From assembly GCA_963969595.1 (NCBI GenBank), contig OZ018411.1, positions 7,380,501 through 7,444,500 on the forward strand: a stretch of 64,000 nucleotides of DNA, in the 5' to 3' direction. Shown in pieces: positions 51,901 through 64,000 of this stretch (position 1 is its first letter; each line of letters opens with the position of its first letter). Source of the DNA: Neckera pumila. Lineage: Eukaryota; Streptophyta; Bryopsida; Hypnales; Neckeraceae. The position numbers and the translations under genes were made by a program. The notes beneath the pieces are model-generated. The model searched no databases, had not been told where the DNA came from, and saw only the letters and a program-made list of their open reading frames with translations.

Positions 51901-54900
51901 TCATTGAAATAATCCTCTTCATCTTTGTCCAAAGCACGATCATCTTTCCGTTTACGACTATCGGGTAGGCCAACATGGTTGAGTTTATCATGGATGCCGC
52001 GAGAACCATGATCAAGCCCACCGCTAATCATAGTTCCTCCGGGAAAGCCGGAAGGAGGCTCCAGCATCTGCATTGTCTCCAAACATTAAAAACAATGATT
52101 CTAAATGTCATCCCACCAAAGCCCATCCTCAAGTTCTTTGGACCTTCTCAAATCAGAATATCTAAAACATTCTGAAATCTGAATTTTCTGTTCACCAATA
52201 AATTAAAGCAAGAAAGCCTTGCAAACCGGTCCACTAAATTCTCAGCCAGTCAACACCAAGCACATAAAGTCCACTTTTCTAAGGACACTGCAAAACTGCC
52301 TACACCAAATGCATTTGACATTCTGAGGGTAGCGAACGGCTTAAAATATCCTCAGAAACAACACAAGACGGTCATCCATATACCAGGTTGTATAAGTAAT
52401 ATCATACAACCGCATATTCACCTGCTCATATTTCAATTTCAAAGCCTGAAACGTGTCCACGTAATCAATGGACTCCAATTTCGAAGAGTAAGTTTCAAAT
52501 AAGTGTACAATCAGACTCTTGATGCCCTCCTGCAAGCAACATGAGTACACTCATGAGCAGAACTCTTTCAACCACGCTTTCAACCATCAATACTTCCTAC
52601 ACCATAACACAGGCTGTTACCGAAAATAATCAGATGTCTAAAAATGAAATTCCCTCCACTTGATGCAAAGTAGAACCTTACAAAACTAAGACAAATAGAA
52701 AGGGAATGTTGATAAGACTTACCTTTCGGATATAATCAATGAGCTCTAATACAGCTGAATTCAGAAGATTATAACGGTTCCCGTTTGCCACAAAGGCAGA
52801 AATAATAGGCTCAAAACAGTTGTGCTTTACAATATATCGGTGGTAAAATTCCTCCTGTAAGCATAGGAACGGAATTAATGCGATCACAAACTTGAATATC
52901 TTAAATAATAGGATCGATAAACGAATTTGCGAGATGCAATCTTATTGTTAATACACCGTAGACCAAACTCCATTAATTTGATGATGATGGGAACAAACAG
53001 AGAAGTGGTATCTCACATTCCGAGGCATCAATTTATTAAATCATGGGATCATGTAAAAAGCCCTCAATAACGATCAAATGTCATCTTACAAACAAACATC
53101 ACAGAGCAAGGAAAAGAAGCAGCGGCTCAAAGCCTCATACCTTCAAAGAAATACACGTCCTTAAAAAACGCACTGCTGCCACGACTAAGTATTTCTCCTT
53201 CCTGCGTGTCAACGACAAAACTTTCTCCACCACATGTTTCCTCATCACATAATACCTGCACACAAACAATTGATTGAGCATAGAAAGCCAGGAGAGACTA
53301 TTTGGAGGAAGATAGCAAGAAGAATAAATTAAGAGTAGGCAACGGATTCACTCTGCACGCACTTGATTCTGAAACGATGATGTTGGACACAGAAACACAG
53401 AAGCTCGCAGATGTTTCCAAGTATTTCAGGCGAAACAGGTAGTTTGTTCTTCTTTCCAATATCATTTTCAGATTCCTTAGAGGACATTACAACCCCCGAT
53501 TCAGGTGGGGAGTCACTCGTAAGGACCTCGACCATTTGATCCATGTACTTCTCATAAAAAATCTCCAAGAAAGGGCTTTTCTCAACTTGAGGCTGAAACC
53601 CAAACCCAGACCCATCAAAGAAATCAGTAACTGCCTTAGGAGCCCTCCTGTTAGCTTCGCAGGAAGAAAACTTTTCACTTTCACTTTCAGAAGGAACATC
53701 ACAAGTATAGAACACGCAGCCTTCATTCGACGTATTTAAGTAGGCAAAGACGGCTACAAGCTGGTAATAAAAGATCCCAAGGAGCAGAGTAAAATAGCGC
53801 ACAACATCCCCGAGCATGAAACAAGCAAAGGTCTAAAACTAGAAGCCAAAACAGCAATAATGAAAAGAAGACCATGAAGAGATCTGAGGCAATTATTATT
53901 CACATACGGCGTCCATTGTTTCAGAGTCCAGAAGCATCCGCATGATTGCTAGAAGTTGTGCTTGAAGTCCTCCTTCACTTTGAGTCAACATGCCTGAGAC
54001 CTGTAAATTACGAACTTTATCAGTAAACCAGGAGCAACAATTACTCACGTCAGCACTTGGTCCACTATTTCAAGCACGTAGTGTATTATCAATTCATTCC
54101 AATAGTTGTACTATTGGTCCGTCGTTAACTCACTATCAAGAATTTGGCAGTTTAAAAGTAATACATGAAATCTGTACAAGGTCTAACAATTTCAGGCTAC
54201 ATAGAGCTTCAATGAATAGATGGTCTCAAAATGATTTAAAGCAACACGCACCAGGTCACTGAATAAAGCGTGAGAAGTTTGATGCACCAAAAAGGAGCGC
54301 AGCAGTGTCGGGTCATTGTTCAGGATTACGATCAAAATATCACACCTGCCAAATACAGTAGCCAACAAAGTTAGAATTGAAAAACAACAACGGCTTTCTG
54401 TATCAAAACAAAACTGAATATAATTTACAGTCAATTCAAGAACGTACTCACAATTGGTAAAACAAATTAAACTTGGACGGACCAAAAAAAAGAGACACCT
54501 CACAGATAATATGCTTATCCTGTGCAAAACAGTAGACCACACAGAGGTAACTGAAAAAACTATCAAGAGAAATACCCGCTCAATCGAACACTCTCTTCAG
54601 CATCCTTGAGAATGTCCTTAACTATATCAAACAAACCTTCCTTGACGAGTGCACTGCCATACGCAAAGAAAACAAAAGTTTGAAATTAAGCAAGTCATCT
54701 GATAAGCATGTCCATAAGATATTCTGCAAAACCTCAAAACCCTTCCAAACGCTATTAAGCGTTTACAGAACTGAAGAAAAATTTGTGAATTTAAGTTGAT
54801 TCAAGGAGATCAATAAGTCATAGAGATTAGACCATCAGAACTGTTAACTAGACAATCATATAAAAAATGCAACGAAAATGGAATCTTACATTAAACCACT

Positions 54901-57900
54901 GTAGAGCGTGGACTTCAAACTAAATTCTGTACCTGAAGAGCTGACTTCGAACTCCAGGGTGAAGGTGTTTACTCAAATTACAAAACTCCTGGATAAAGAA
55001 CACCTAAACCAGAAGACACAAAGTGAGAACAGGTGGAGGAAAGACACATAATATCTTGATCAGCCTCAGCATAAACCAGCGAGCATGATAACAGTACTGA
55101 AGACTCACCAAATCCCGTCTGTTTTTTTCTGGTGTTTCAGGTGACCGCAGTTTTGAAAAGAGTTCCGACAAGAAGGCTGAGTCCTTCTGAAGAGACGACA
55201 CCACCTACGTACATAAAACACGTCCAAAACATCAATCCTAAGTCTTAGACCACTTGAGCTGGAGCAAGACCACAAAAACAATTCTCTCCCATGCCCAAAT
55301 TCAGAATTGAAAAGTGAACAATAAGTGCCAAAAGAACTGCTCGCCAATACATGAGGAAATATCAAGAACAACAAACATGTCACCAAAAGCAGTATTTGGA
55401 ATAACGAATTCTGATAAGGTTTGTTTGTAGATAACCGACAATGAAAATACAGTGAAAAACACTCGGCGATTAATAAAACAAAACGGAAAAAGACCAAGAA
55501 CCAAATCCATTTGGCAAACAAGACGTTTGCATGACATTAATTTGCGAATCCCTGTCAACATTCTTACAGACTTTATGAACTTACTGAGACATTGTTGAGA
55601 AGAATAATGGAGTTCATCGAAGCAAATGTCTGGTCATCCAGAACCCTTGGTAAAATTGCATCCTTCGCACATGAAATTCCATGTTAGTTTCAAACCAACT
55701 AACTCAAAAACAGAATATTGGTTGGCCAAACTAGTAAACGCTGTGAAGCCTCAAGTCATATTACAAAGTCTCGCGAGTATCAAATACAGAACGACCAATG
55801 AAATACCTCTAAAAACTAATACAGGCTGGGTTAAAAAACAAACTATCATCGTCCTCGCAATGAGTACAAAACAAGTGAATCACAGAAATGGCTTGACAAA
55901 AGAATGAAGGCATATTAAAGACATTCTTCGATGCTGTATAAAAGTCGTCGGCAGTTTGATATCATTAAAACACCTTCAACAAAAGCCCAGTGAGAAATAG
56001 AACCTTACGCAAATTCAAAAGATATGATGTCCGTGACTAACCTTTATATAACCAATACGATATGTCTGATGAATCTTTGACAATATTGCCGGGTCACGAA
56101 TAGGAACAGCCTGTGTATACAAAAGAGACATCCCTTTCGTAAGCTTCTAGCCTTTAACCTTGTACTTCAATCATGACGTCTTCAATCTTCTCATTTCTGA
56201 GAGAAGAGGAATACTGCCCAAACGCATGTCTGCTTCCACAGAAAATATGGATACTTCTTCACTATAAATTTCCAGGATACAGATTCCATGAGAGTCGCAA
56301 GATTGAGAGATTGTTAAGAACTGAGCATCGCCTCTCATGACTAGTGCTTTCCTACCTCCTTAAATGTGACTTGCTCTGTAAGGTATGTCCGGTGACTTTG
56401 GCGTGTGGTCAGTTCTGGATCATCTGTTACAACACAGCGCATTTGAATCTTTGTGTTAGTAACAAATAAAACCTGCTCATTAATAAAGTAATCAAAGAAT
56501 AACATGAAGAGGGACTTCTCTCGTACTTCCAAGATTTCAGACTATGTTGACACTGCGTATTGGAAAGATAGAGACCAAACCCGTGCAACCTACATGGATT
56601 GACTCTTCATATTACGAGGAATTATTAAATATCTCAGTGTGTAGGTTCTAGAATCGAGCATATGCAGAACCCGACATCATGTGAGTTCCGAGTTTAGAAT
56701 GTTCACTCTCGACATACCATCTAGATCTCTTTCAAGAGTTGATCTTATGCAGATATCTGGAAATAAATTCCCTTTCTTGATGCATTCTCTGGACCCTGTC
56801 GTAGACACTGTGATTCACTTGGACTGATATTAACGTCATCAAATACGTCCGTACTTGCACTCATCTATAAAATACACCTAAGCTTATGGAAATAGGAGGT
56901 GTAACAGGAAGAAATGACTATTGAGGGCAAAGTAAAAGAACTCACGTTCCAAGGCCCCAACAATATCCATAATATACTCATCGCTGAAGATAATGTCAAA
57001 AATATGTGCATCATTGAGTGAGACTGCAAACAGATACAGCGCATTCCACACATCAGCTTAAATAAATTTGCAAAGAAGACTAGGTGTCAATACTTCAGGA
57101 ATCAGCTTAAACACCATAACATAAAATTGCGTCAAAACAAACACCAAAATATCAGAATTACTAGAAATAATTTAAAGTTCACACTAAGGAACACACGGGC
57201 GATTCAACTTACTGATTCCCTTCACAATTTTGAACATCAAGTGAAGACCTTCATCATTCTCCAAGTCTTCACAAGTGCGAAATAACTCCACCAGTTTGCG
57301 AATATAGTTTTGCTGACACAAAATAGCCCCATCCAGTCCGAACAATCATCTCTCCCGTATGCAATAATTTCTCTCGAAACATTCATGACTGAATGAATTT
57401 ACGTGCTAAAACGAGGAACAAGCTACCAAGGCTCTTGCTCTGAAATCAATACATGAATTATTAACTTACGTCGAGCAAAACCAGCGAAGCCACTCTATCT
57501 TTATCGTGAGGTGAAATTTCTCCAAGAGCCTGCAGGCAGCAATGCATCGAAAAGTTATGATCGAAAATGACACTACTGTTTGAAACAGAATATCTCTGAT
57601 AATGGCTCATAATTTCTGATCGATTTCGTAACAATCTCGCGCAGAAAAGTCGTCCCTCCCTCCTTCAACAGTGACTTCATGGTGAACGATTGTTTTAAGC
57701 CATTAACGCATAATGGTGTGACATTTGATCATAAATGGCAGAAAGGATCAGAAACTCTGGCGTATCTCAAAATTACTTCAAGCACACCTTGGCAATCTGA
57801 GGAAGAGTAGAAAGTTCAACTGGCGGGAGCTCAAATCCTTCAGTACCACCTTCAAAACGATGTGCTTTGTTAGAAATCATGCCTGAGTTGATAGCACAAT

Positions 57901-60448
57901 CATGCATTGTTATATACACCAACCTACCAAACAAATATTTGATTCCAAGAATCAATGGTAACTCTTATATGAGATTGCGCAAGAATAAAAAGCCGCTAAC
58001 CAAGTTTTAAATGTTAGGATTTATATATTCGCAATCAGATGAAAAGCGACCATGCTAATAGCTAAATTCTCGAAGGATCTCTGGTAACAGAAACTAGCTT
58101 ACCATCATCTTGAGAAGTTCCAGAATGCTCCAAGTCGTCACCACCTGGACGAACAGAACCATTCATCCCTGTTTCACCATCAGACAAGACTTTAACGCAT
58201 CTCATCTATGAAAAGCTCAAAAGCGTGCCCATCTCAATGAAACTCAACGAACAAAAAATATATATCAAATGAACTCCACATCGAAACTAAAAAAGAATTA
58301 GCAACATACCACCAAGGAGAAAAGTATCAAGGCATAAAATAGTACGAGACATGTCATTAAGAAACCAGACAACCAAATCACGGTCGAAGTTTCACAGATA
58401 ATACCAGCTACAGAAGAGTAGTGTAAAGATCTTTGTACACTGCATATTTGGTCCCTGCATAAATTGAGAAGGGAAAAAAGCTTCAGCAGGAGGTCGACAA
58501 AACCAATGCATTTGACAGAGTTGAACATTAGATCAAACGTGTTTGCTCTCAAATAATAACCAGACATAGAGACTGCTATCACTATCACTATCACCCCATT
58601 CGCAGTTCTCAAGTCTCCGCTCGCTCAGAAAACAAAACCAGTCTTCGTTTGACAGATCGCATATAGGAATCTAAGATGCACCCCATCGAAAACGAAATTG
58701 CCGACAATGAAATTACCAAATGAAAGTACAGCCCATTGTCTCCTGAAAACTGAGGGCTAGATCTGTAGCCACTTCTGGATCTGTCCATGATACGATTGTG
58801 TCTGACACACCCAAATTCTCAAATTATTTTAGTCTACAAAAGGTATAAAATATTCCAAATAAGGTTTTATATCACCATAGCTAAAATTCCAACATGATGC
58901 ATACTTTAACACATAGGATATCAGTTCCAACGTCCTCATTTGCAAAACGAAACTAGAAACATGTTCAATAAAAGGAAGTGTTGTGTTATCCACTAAGGTT
59001 CAAGAGTTCGGTCTGGCATTAGATAGAATAAAGTGTACATAAATGGATAAATTTCCATCGCTATTAGTTTCCAGTAGAGGTTGAGATAGCACAGCCGTAT
59101 GTCCCGAAATGTTAACAGCGAGACTAGATAAGGAAAATTCACGTTCTCAAGGATCTACCACCGAGTCATGTCCCAAACAGTCACTAACCTTCTTGACGTC
59201 TGTAGATGTCATCAGCTGATATTCGATGGACCAAAAGAGTCTGATTGTCCTCTTCGTCGATGACTACCAAGCCAACCGCATCAGAACGCTGCAGCACCCC
59301 AAGACACAATTATCACGATATGGTCATCTCTTAAGACTTACCAGACCTAAATGTTGATAATAATCAAGACCTTGAATCCTTTACCTTATTCCAATAAGCC
59401 CTATACACTAATCCGTAGACGTTTTCGTATGTCCGTCAAGTAGTCCCACAACAACAAAAATTCGGTTGACCATTCGAAGGACATCGGGTGTTTGACAACA
59501 GATTTAGTTACATTCTCGATATTGGACGTGTTGAATAGATCAAAGAATTTACCTCGAGATATTCAACTGACACATGACCTGTGCCTTTGTCGTCCCATTT
59601 GCCTTCATCATTCAGTCGATAAACCTTCACTCTCTGTCACCACAAAGGACAATCAGGCCGCGTACCAAATCAAGGGTCTAGCGAAATTTACCCAGACATC
59701 GTAAAGAGTGAAACCAAGAGCATCGAGAGGAAGGGAGAACACTGAGAAGAAAGAGATGTATTATCAGGCAAGGACAGACGACAGAGGAAGCTACAGCTGC
59801 TCGGGAAGCAGCATGGTGCGCACTGAAACACGCAACTTTGAAAATCCTCAAGTTCTCAAAATAAAGACAAGAGTAAGCTGTAAACTACACTCAAGTAGCA
59901 AATTTGACCACAATACGATTCCCATGGGTATACGACAATATGGTAACCGTATCATGGATTAATGAAATACTAATTCTCTCATCTAGAAAGAAAATGTCGC
60001 AACTAAAAATTATCAAGCAGGCCCTCACAACAAGTTGGACGGACCAACGATCAATGTAATTCTCCATGAAGAAGGATTATCAAAACCGAAATTAGGTGCA
60101 GTAGGTACCCAATATACTGTGGGTGCAAAATGATTACGTAATCAAAATCAATGAGCCAATACCAGTCTGGGTACGACGTCTAAGTCTATCCTAAGTAATG
60201 TAGTACACACTATCTGGGAAACTCAATGAAACCAGAATTTCACATCATAGTTCGAGACATACCCTTCAGCTAGCTAATGTATCGAGATCAGTGATCTACT
60301 TTTCGCAGGCATTCGTACAGTAATACTCCACGCTACATTCTTCCAGAAGTATAAACTCCTCTAGTAATACAGAAACAGAACAAAGTATCACTATGCAATG
60401 CACCCGCCACACGGAAAAGTGCAGAACCTGAAGGTAATTGAACTCCAT
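48978..60448 (-). CDS. PP4R3: PP4 regulatory subunit 3 (SMEK/Psy2), 26 coding exons
   Basis: Targeting subunit of protein phosphatase 4, a mainly nuclear Ser/Thr phosphatase with roles in DNA damage response and RNA processing. Exons (minus strand): 60428-60448, 59553-59633, 59189-59288, 58717-58801, 58405-58454, 58103-58168, 57788-57849, 57470-57529, 57213-57312, 56946-57023, 56356-56423, 56042-56110, 55585-55662, 55109-55204, 54933-55003, 54576-54653, 54252-54345, 53908-54000, 53363-53592, 53141-53255, 52723-52854, 52422-52529, 51895-52076, 51582-51692, 51211-51324, 48978-50073. They sum to 3438 nt, 1145 residues, with matching phases throughout. WH1/EVH1-like domain: residues 8-110 ([35 protein letters not shown]). 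SMK-1 domain: about 148-345, then HEAT-like repeats to about 645, a [10 protein letters not shown] acidic motif near 700 and a Ser/Asn/Gly-rich tail starting [11 protein letters not shown]. The tail (exon 26, about 365 residues) is long for plants. Exon 1 (MEFNYLQ) is the least certain: it was chosen because an in-frame stop lies just before exon 2. Confidence 0.92.
50074..51210 (-). other. Last intron of PP4R3, unusually long and repeat-like
   Basis: At about 1.1 kb this is one of the longest introns of the gene. It is AT-rich and ends on the plus-strand right with GCATTTAAGGGTTAA (51061-51075). An imperfect TTAA-flanked MITE-like insertion is possible, but I could not match a left end (TTAA at 50101) convincingly. 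Confidence 0.35.
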
Positions 60449-62055
60449 GTGAGTTGAGCGAGCTGCTGAATCAATCATAAGCGACTGCTCCAAATCCACA
60501 GTCCAGGAAAGAAGTATCCAGGGACAATAAAATCCCGCGCGATTCAGAACTGTGAGGCCAAGGGCGGGATGGAAAGTCTCTCTGCTTCCGCAATCTTGGA
60601 GGACGTGCCACAAGCTCTGCAGTCTGACTCTCTCAACAGCCCAGGCTGGAAAATATGCTGTCTGTCCAACCCCACCATCGTATACTCCCAACTTCAATTT
60701 CCCTTGACATGCCTTTTAACCATATGTTGCACGGGATCCCATCAAACGCTTAGTCGCCAATATCGAGCACCTTATATACAAGAAGTGCTCTCCGCCTCAA
60801 CCTTGTCCACGCACAGGAAACCCGTTGACAACCTACTTTTGAAAATTCCTGATAGCTAGAGTCAACTTCTTCTGGAGATGTTATCAATTATCGAGAAGAA
60901 ATGGACAGCTGAATATTATGCATTTCATGCAGCCTTCAGAAAGCACTAGTAAGCCCAGGAGCACAACTGTGATAGATACTCCACGGAGCAATTCCAGACA
61001 TGAAATCAAAAAAATTGCAATTTTTCCTATTCCCTGAAATAGTTTGACATTTGATTGAATTGACGTTTCTGAACCAGTTTCACGTTTCACTTGCCATTTA
61101 ACCACCTGCGATTCAGCCGACAGCAGAATGGGGTCTTCAACCTAGGAATACCAATTCACTTTCTGAACATCATAGAATTTCCACCTATGCTCATCCCTGA
61201 TTCTCCAGAATTTCGAAACCCTAGTAATCTCTATGCTACTTGAACTAAAATTTCACAGCTTCGCAGGCTTCTCAACCCTCAAGAACGCCACAACTGCCCT
61301 TCGCCTTCCATGAATTTCCGTCAATACAATCACCGCTGCTCGCAAAGGCCCAAACACCTAGCGCTTCAACAAGCGACGTCCCAGACCTGCCCTTCGTACC
61401 CCGAAGCTAGAAACAAACACCAAAAGAACAAAAACCCTACTCTGGTCCCTCACTGACGCACGGAGCCCATTCAATCAGAAAGTCCGTCACCGCACTTCGT
61501 AAGTCGCAACATGACGACGGAAACTGTTGCCATCAGCCATGCCCTTCCCAATCCAGCAAAGAAAAAACAATCACTCCGCAAAACTCCCTAAACCGTAGCC
61601 AAACCCTACGGTTGTTGCAATCAAACAGAAAGCGATGAAATCAAACCAAGCTCCCGTTGCAACGCAGCGAAGAACGGCCAGCAACGTCCCCGAAAGAGGT
61701 CCGCGGGATGCCAACGAACCTGTCCGCAAAAATTTCGCAAACACAAGAGCACGGAACCGAAACTTAGAAATGCCGGGGCTATGGCGAGCCAGCGCGAGGG
61801 ATTCCCGAAAAAGGCTTCTCCACCACGACGAAGCCCCCTCTCATCGACAGACGAACGAGAACCAAAGACTGATCGTCGACGAAAGACGGCGGGAGGACGA
61901 CGAAAACTCCCTACAGCCGGTTGCTGCGGGTGTTGCCACCGGGGAGCCCGACTGCTGGGCGGTCAAGAGTTCGGCAGAATCATTGCGCTCTTTGCACTGC
62001 TTTACACTTGGGCGGCTGCGATTGGAAGCCCAACAAATCCACGGTCCTAAAGTGA
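60449..62055 (-). promoter_or_regulatory. Probable 5' leader and promoter region of PP4R3
   Basis: The stretch 61200-62055 is distinctly richer in G+C than the DNA beyond it and reads on the minus strand like a plant leader (agggtttttgttcttttgg, cgtagggtttggctac, gtttctagcttcgggg). The change to AT-rich repeat DNA at about 62060 suggests the promoter/TSS lies there. A minus-strand frame from 60697 is continuous with the chosen exon 1, so an N-terminal extension of 83 residues (start at 60697) cannot be excluded. Confidence 0.4.
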
Positions 62056-62059
62056 GTTC

Positions 62060-63027
62060 GGAAAGTTGATACCTGAATTGATTTTTGGGACTTTGAAATT
62101 TGATTTTTTGAAAAGAGTGGGATGGCATTGCAAGGGAGAAACACCTAAAATTGTTCACTCAAGCTGATGAGTCTAAATTTTAATTAGGGATGATTTTTGC
62201 TTGTAGACATATTATAGCAAGTGTGTTTAGTGAATTACTATTTGGGCCAATTCCATGTGCTAAAATACAAAATCAAATAAGACTCTTTTAAGCAAAATTT
62301 CAAGATGATCATGATACAAAAGACATACAAAAGGGCGCACTCCAAATATCTATTATGTATCCTACACTAGGGTTAGATTCATTAAAAAATAATTCAAAAA
62401 ATAAATAAATATGGCATCTAATGAAATGTTCAGAAATTATAACATGGCATAATTGAATAGTATAAAAAATACTAATGAAAATAATCTTAATCCTTAAAAA
62501 AAGACACAAAGTTGAAGCCCATAGTATTTGAAAAACTGCAAGTTTTAGTAAAGCCATGAGTGCCAATAAAGCTATGATTATTGCTAAAATTCTAAATTGA
62601 AGTAACCAAAAGATAATCAATCAAAAAAGAAATGATTTTGTATGGGGCCTAACATATCTGACCCCAACATATGGTATATGAAAAGATTTTGAAAAAGAGG
62701 CAAAAGAGTGTTAATTGATGATAGATTATTCATAATATTTTTAAAAGTTTAATGCAATTTTGACTTATTCACCTTGTATCTTTCTTAGATGCACTAGAAT
62801 CTTCATTTGATTTCCAACAAGATCTAAATAAAAATTAAATAGGTTAATAATAAGAACCAATAAGATGCATGCTCAATGTTTATTTGGAGACGGTTCATTG
62901 TAAACATCATCTCCATTTCGTGTATAGTGGTAAAAGAAATAAATTATTCATTCCTCAAATTATTAGATTTGGCACATGTAAATATTAATGGATATGACAA
63001 AGTATTAAATTATAAGAAGATGTATTT
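62060..63027. other. AT-rich intergenic DNA, no gene seen
   Basis: No coding signal. A weak copy of the dispersed repeat (atttccaacaagatc, near 62810) may be present. Confidence 0.4.
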
Positions 63028-63955
63028 TTAACCCCTAAAGACCAAGGTGATTTTCCTATCAAAAAATATTCAAAACTGTCATTTCTATTGCCAAGAGAAA
63101 AGAGCTTAAAAAATTGTTTTTTTTTCATATTCAACCATAAGATCTTATACCTAACTAGTATATGAATACGTGGAAGAAATTTCAGAAACTTTAACCTTGT
63201 AGATTGTGAGATATATGCATTTAAAGTGAAGAAAATAAGCTTTTTGCACCTTGCTTGACTAGATTTTTTGGCTTTGAATCCTTTTAGTTCAAATTTTTGC
63301 ACTATTGATTTTGATTTTCTATTTACTTATGTTAAGTTGTTGAGTGGAGAATCTACCAAAAAAATTTAGGAAAAAAAGCACCTAATTTTCACTCATTAAA
63401 AAATTGTTAAGTAGAGGTGAGTTCAAGATTGAAGAAAAAACTAAACTGTTAATAGCTTTTAGATGGAATTGAATCACAATTATTCCAACGGTGAGATTGC
63501 TCTAGCAAGAAGATCTAACCTTGTCTAACAACTCTTTTTGAAAAACTCTGAAAATTGCATTCAAAAATGAATTCTACAAGTTATTTTTTCAAGAAGATGC
63601 TTAGATTGCCCAAAAAACTAAGATTGTCTATAACTTTCTCATAATTAGTCCAAATTGAATGAAACAAAGCTTCACATGTAGACAAAACTATAGTCTTTGA
63701 GTCAAAAAATTGAAAAAAAAAAAATTGACTTTTTGTGATTTTTTGGGGGCTACCCGCCAAATTCCATTTTTGCTTATGGTGCCATAACTTTTGCTCCTGG
63801 GCATCAATTAAAATAAAAATTATATTATCACAAAACTCTTGCGAAAATACACAACCTCAAAAAATCCCAAAAAATATCACTGAAAATTGAGACAATAGGA
63901 ACCTGCCTGGACCAAAATTGTCCCTCGAGGGGACAAATGGTCCTTTAGAGGTTAA
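63028..63955 (-). mobile_element. TTAA-family element, full length (928 bp), reverse orientation
   Basis: TTAACCCCTAAAGACCAAGG at the left and GGTCCTTTAGAGGTTAA at the right. The interior is the reverse order of 16776-17704, ending with CCTCGAGGGGACAAATGG, the counterpart of GGGGGACAAATG near the other copy's start. It has the length of the other full copies within two bases. Confidence 0.82.
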
Positions 63956-64000
63956 AATATTCAACTTCAAAGGATTGATACAATAGTATTAAAAAAATTA

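Noticed and set aside
61635..62069. 144-codon plus-strand frame in G+C-rich DNA
   Set aside because: The composition is basic and low in structure, with no recognisable domain. The opposite strand reads like a leader of PP4R3. Open frames of this length are expected in G+C-rich leaders.

Overview
The window is nuclear DNA of a land plant. It carries class III (secretory) peroxidase genes, a plant-type PP4 regulatory subunit 3 gene with 26 coding exons, GT-AG introns throughout, and plant DNA transposons (CACTA, Stowaway-like, PIF/Harbinger-like). I cannot name the species. Gene density is low and the AT-rich gene-poor DNA is dominated by short non-coding DNA transposons rather than full LTR retrotransposons, which would fit a seed-free plant or another plant with a MITE-rich genome; that is only an inference.

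Layout. 1-10 kb: no gene, but a stack of MITE-like elements, including a 750-bp near-perfect palindrome, a PIF/Harbinger-like element and two elements of a TTAA-flanked family. 10.3-13.2 kb: a complete four-exon class III peroxidase gene on the minus strand. 14.8-20.8 kb: a second peroxidase locus, now a pseudogene. Its 5' part lies on the minus strand (18890-20831) and its 3' part on the plus strand (15845-16677). Each break is at the edge of one of two equal-length (1006 bp) CACTA elements in opposite orientation, and the 3-bp target duplications are exchanged between them. This is what an inversion by recombination between the two copies predicts. 21-42 kb: repeat-rich intergenic DNA with a Stowaway-like MITE, a probable solo LTR holding two nested transposons, foldback elements and short tandem repeats. 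42.7-43.8 kb: a complete three-exon adenylate kinase 6 (AK6/Fap7-type) gene on the plus strand. 44-48.6 kb: no gene seen. 49.0-60.4 kb: the PP4R3 (SMEK/Psy2) gene on the minus strand, with a probable leader reaching about 62.05 kb. 62-64 kb: repeats, including a full-length TTAA element.

The functional genes are independent housekeeping or secretory genes and do not form a pathway. AK6 works in adenine nucleotide balance and small ribosomal subunit maturation, PP4R3 targets protein phosphatase 4, and the peroxidase works in the cell wall or apoplast. The most interesting content is structural: the transposon-mediated inversion that split a peroxidase gene, a TTAA/CCCC-ended element family that looks piggyBac-like, a tRNA-like promoter module carried inside two different CACTA families, and a short motif (AAAAGTTATG) shared by several unrelated element families.
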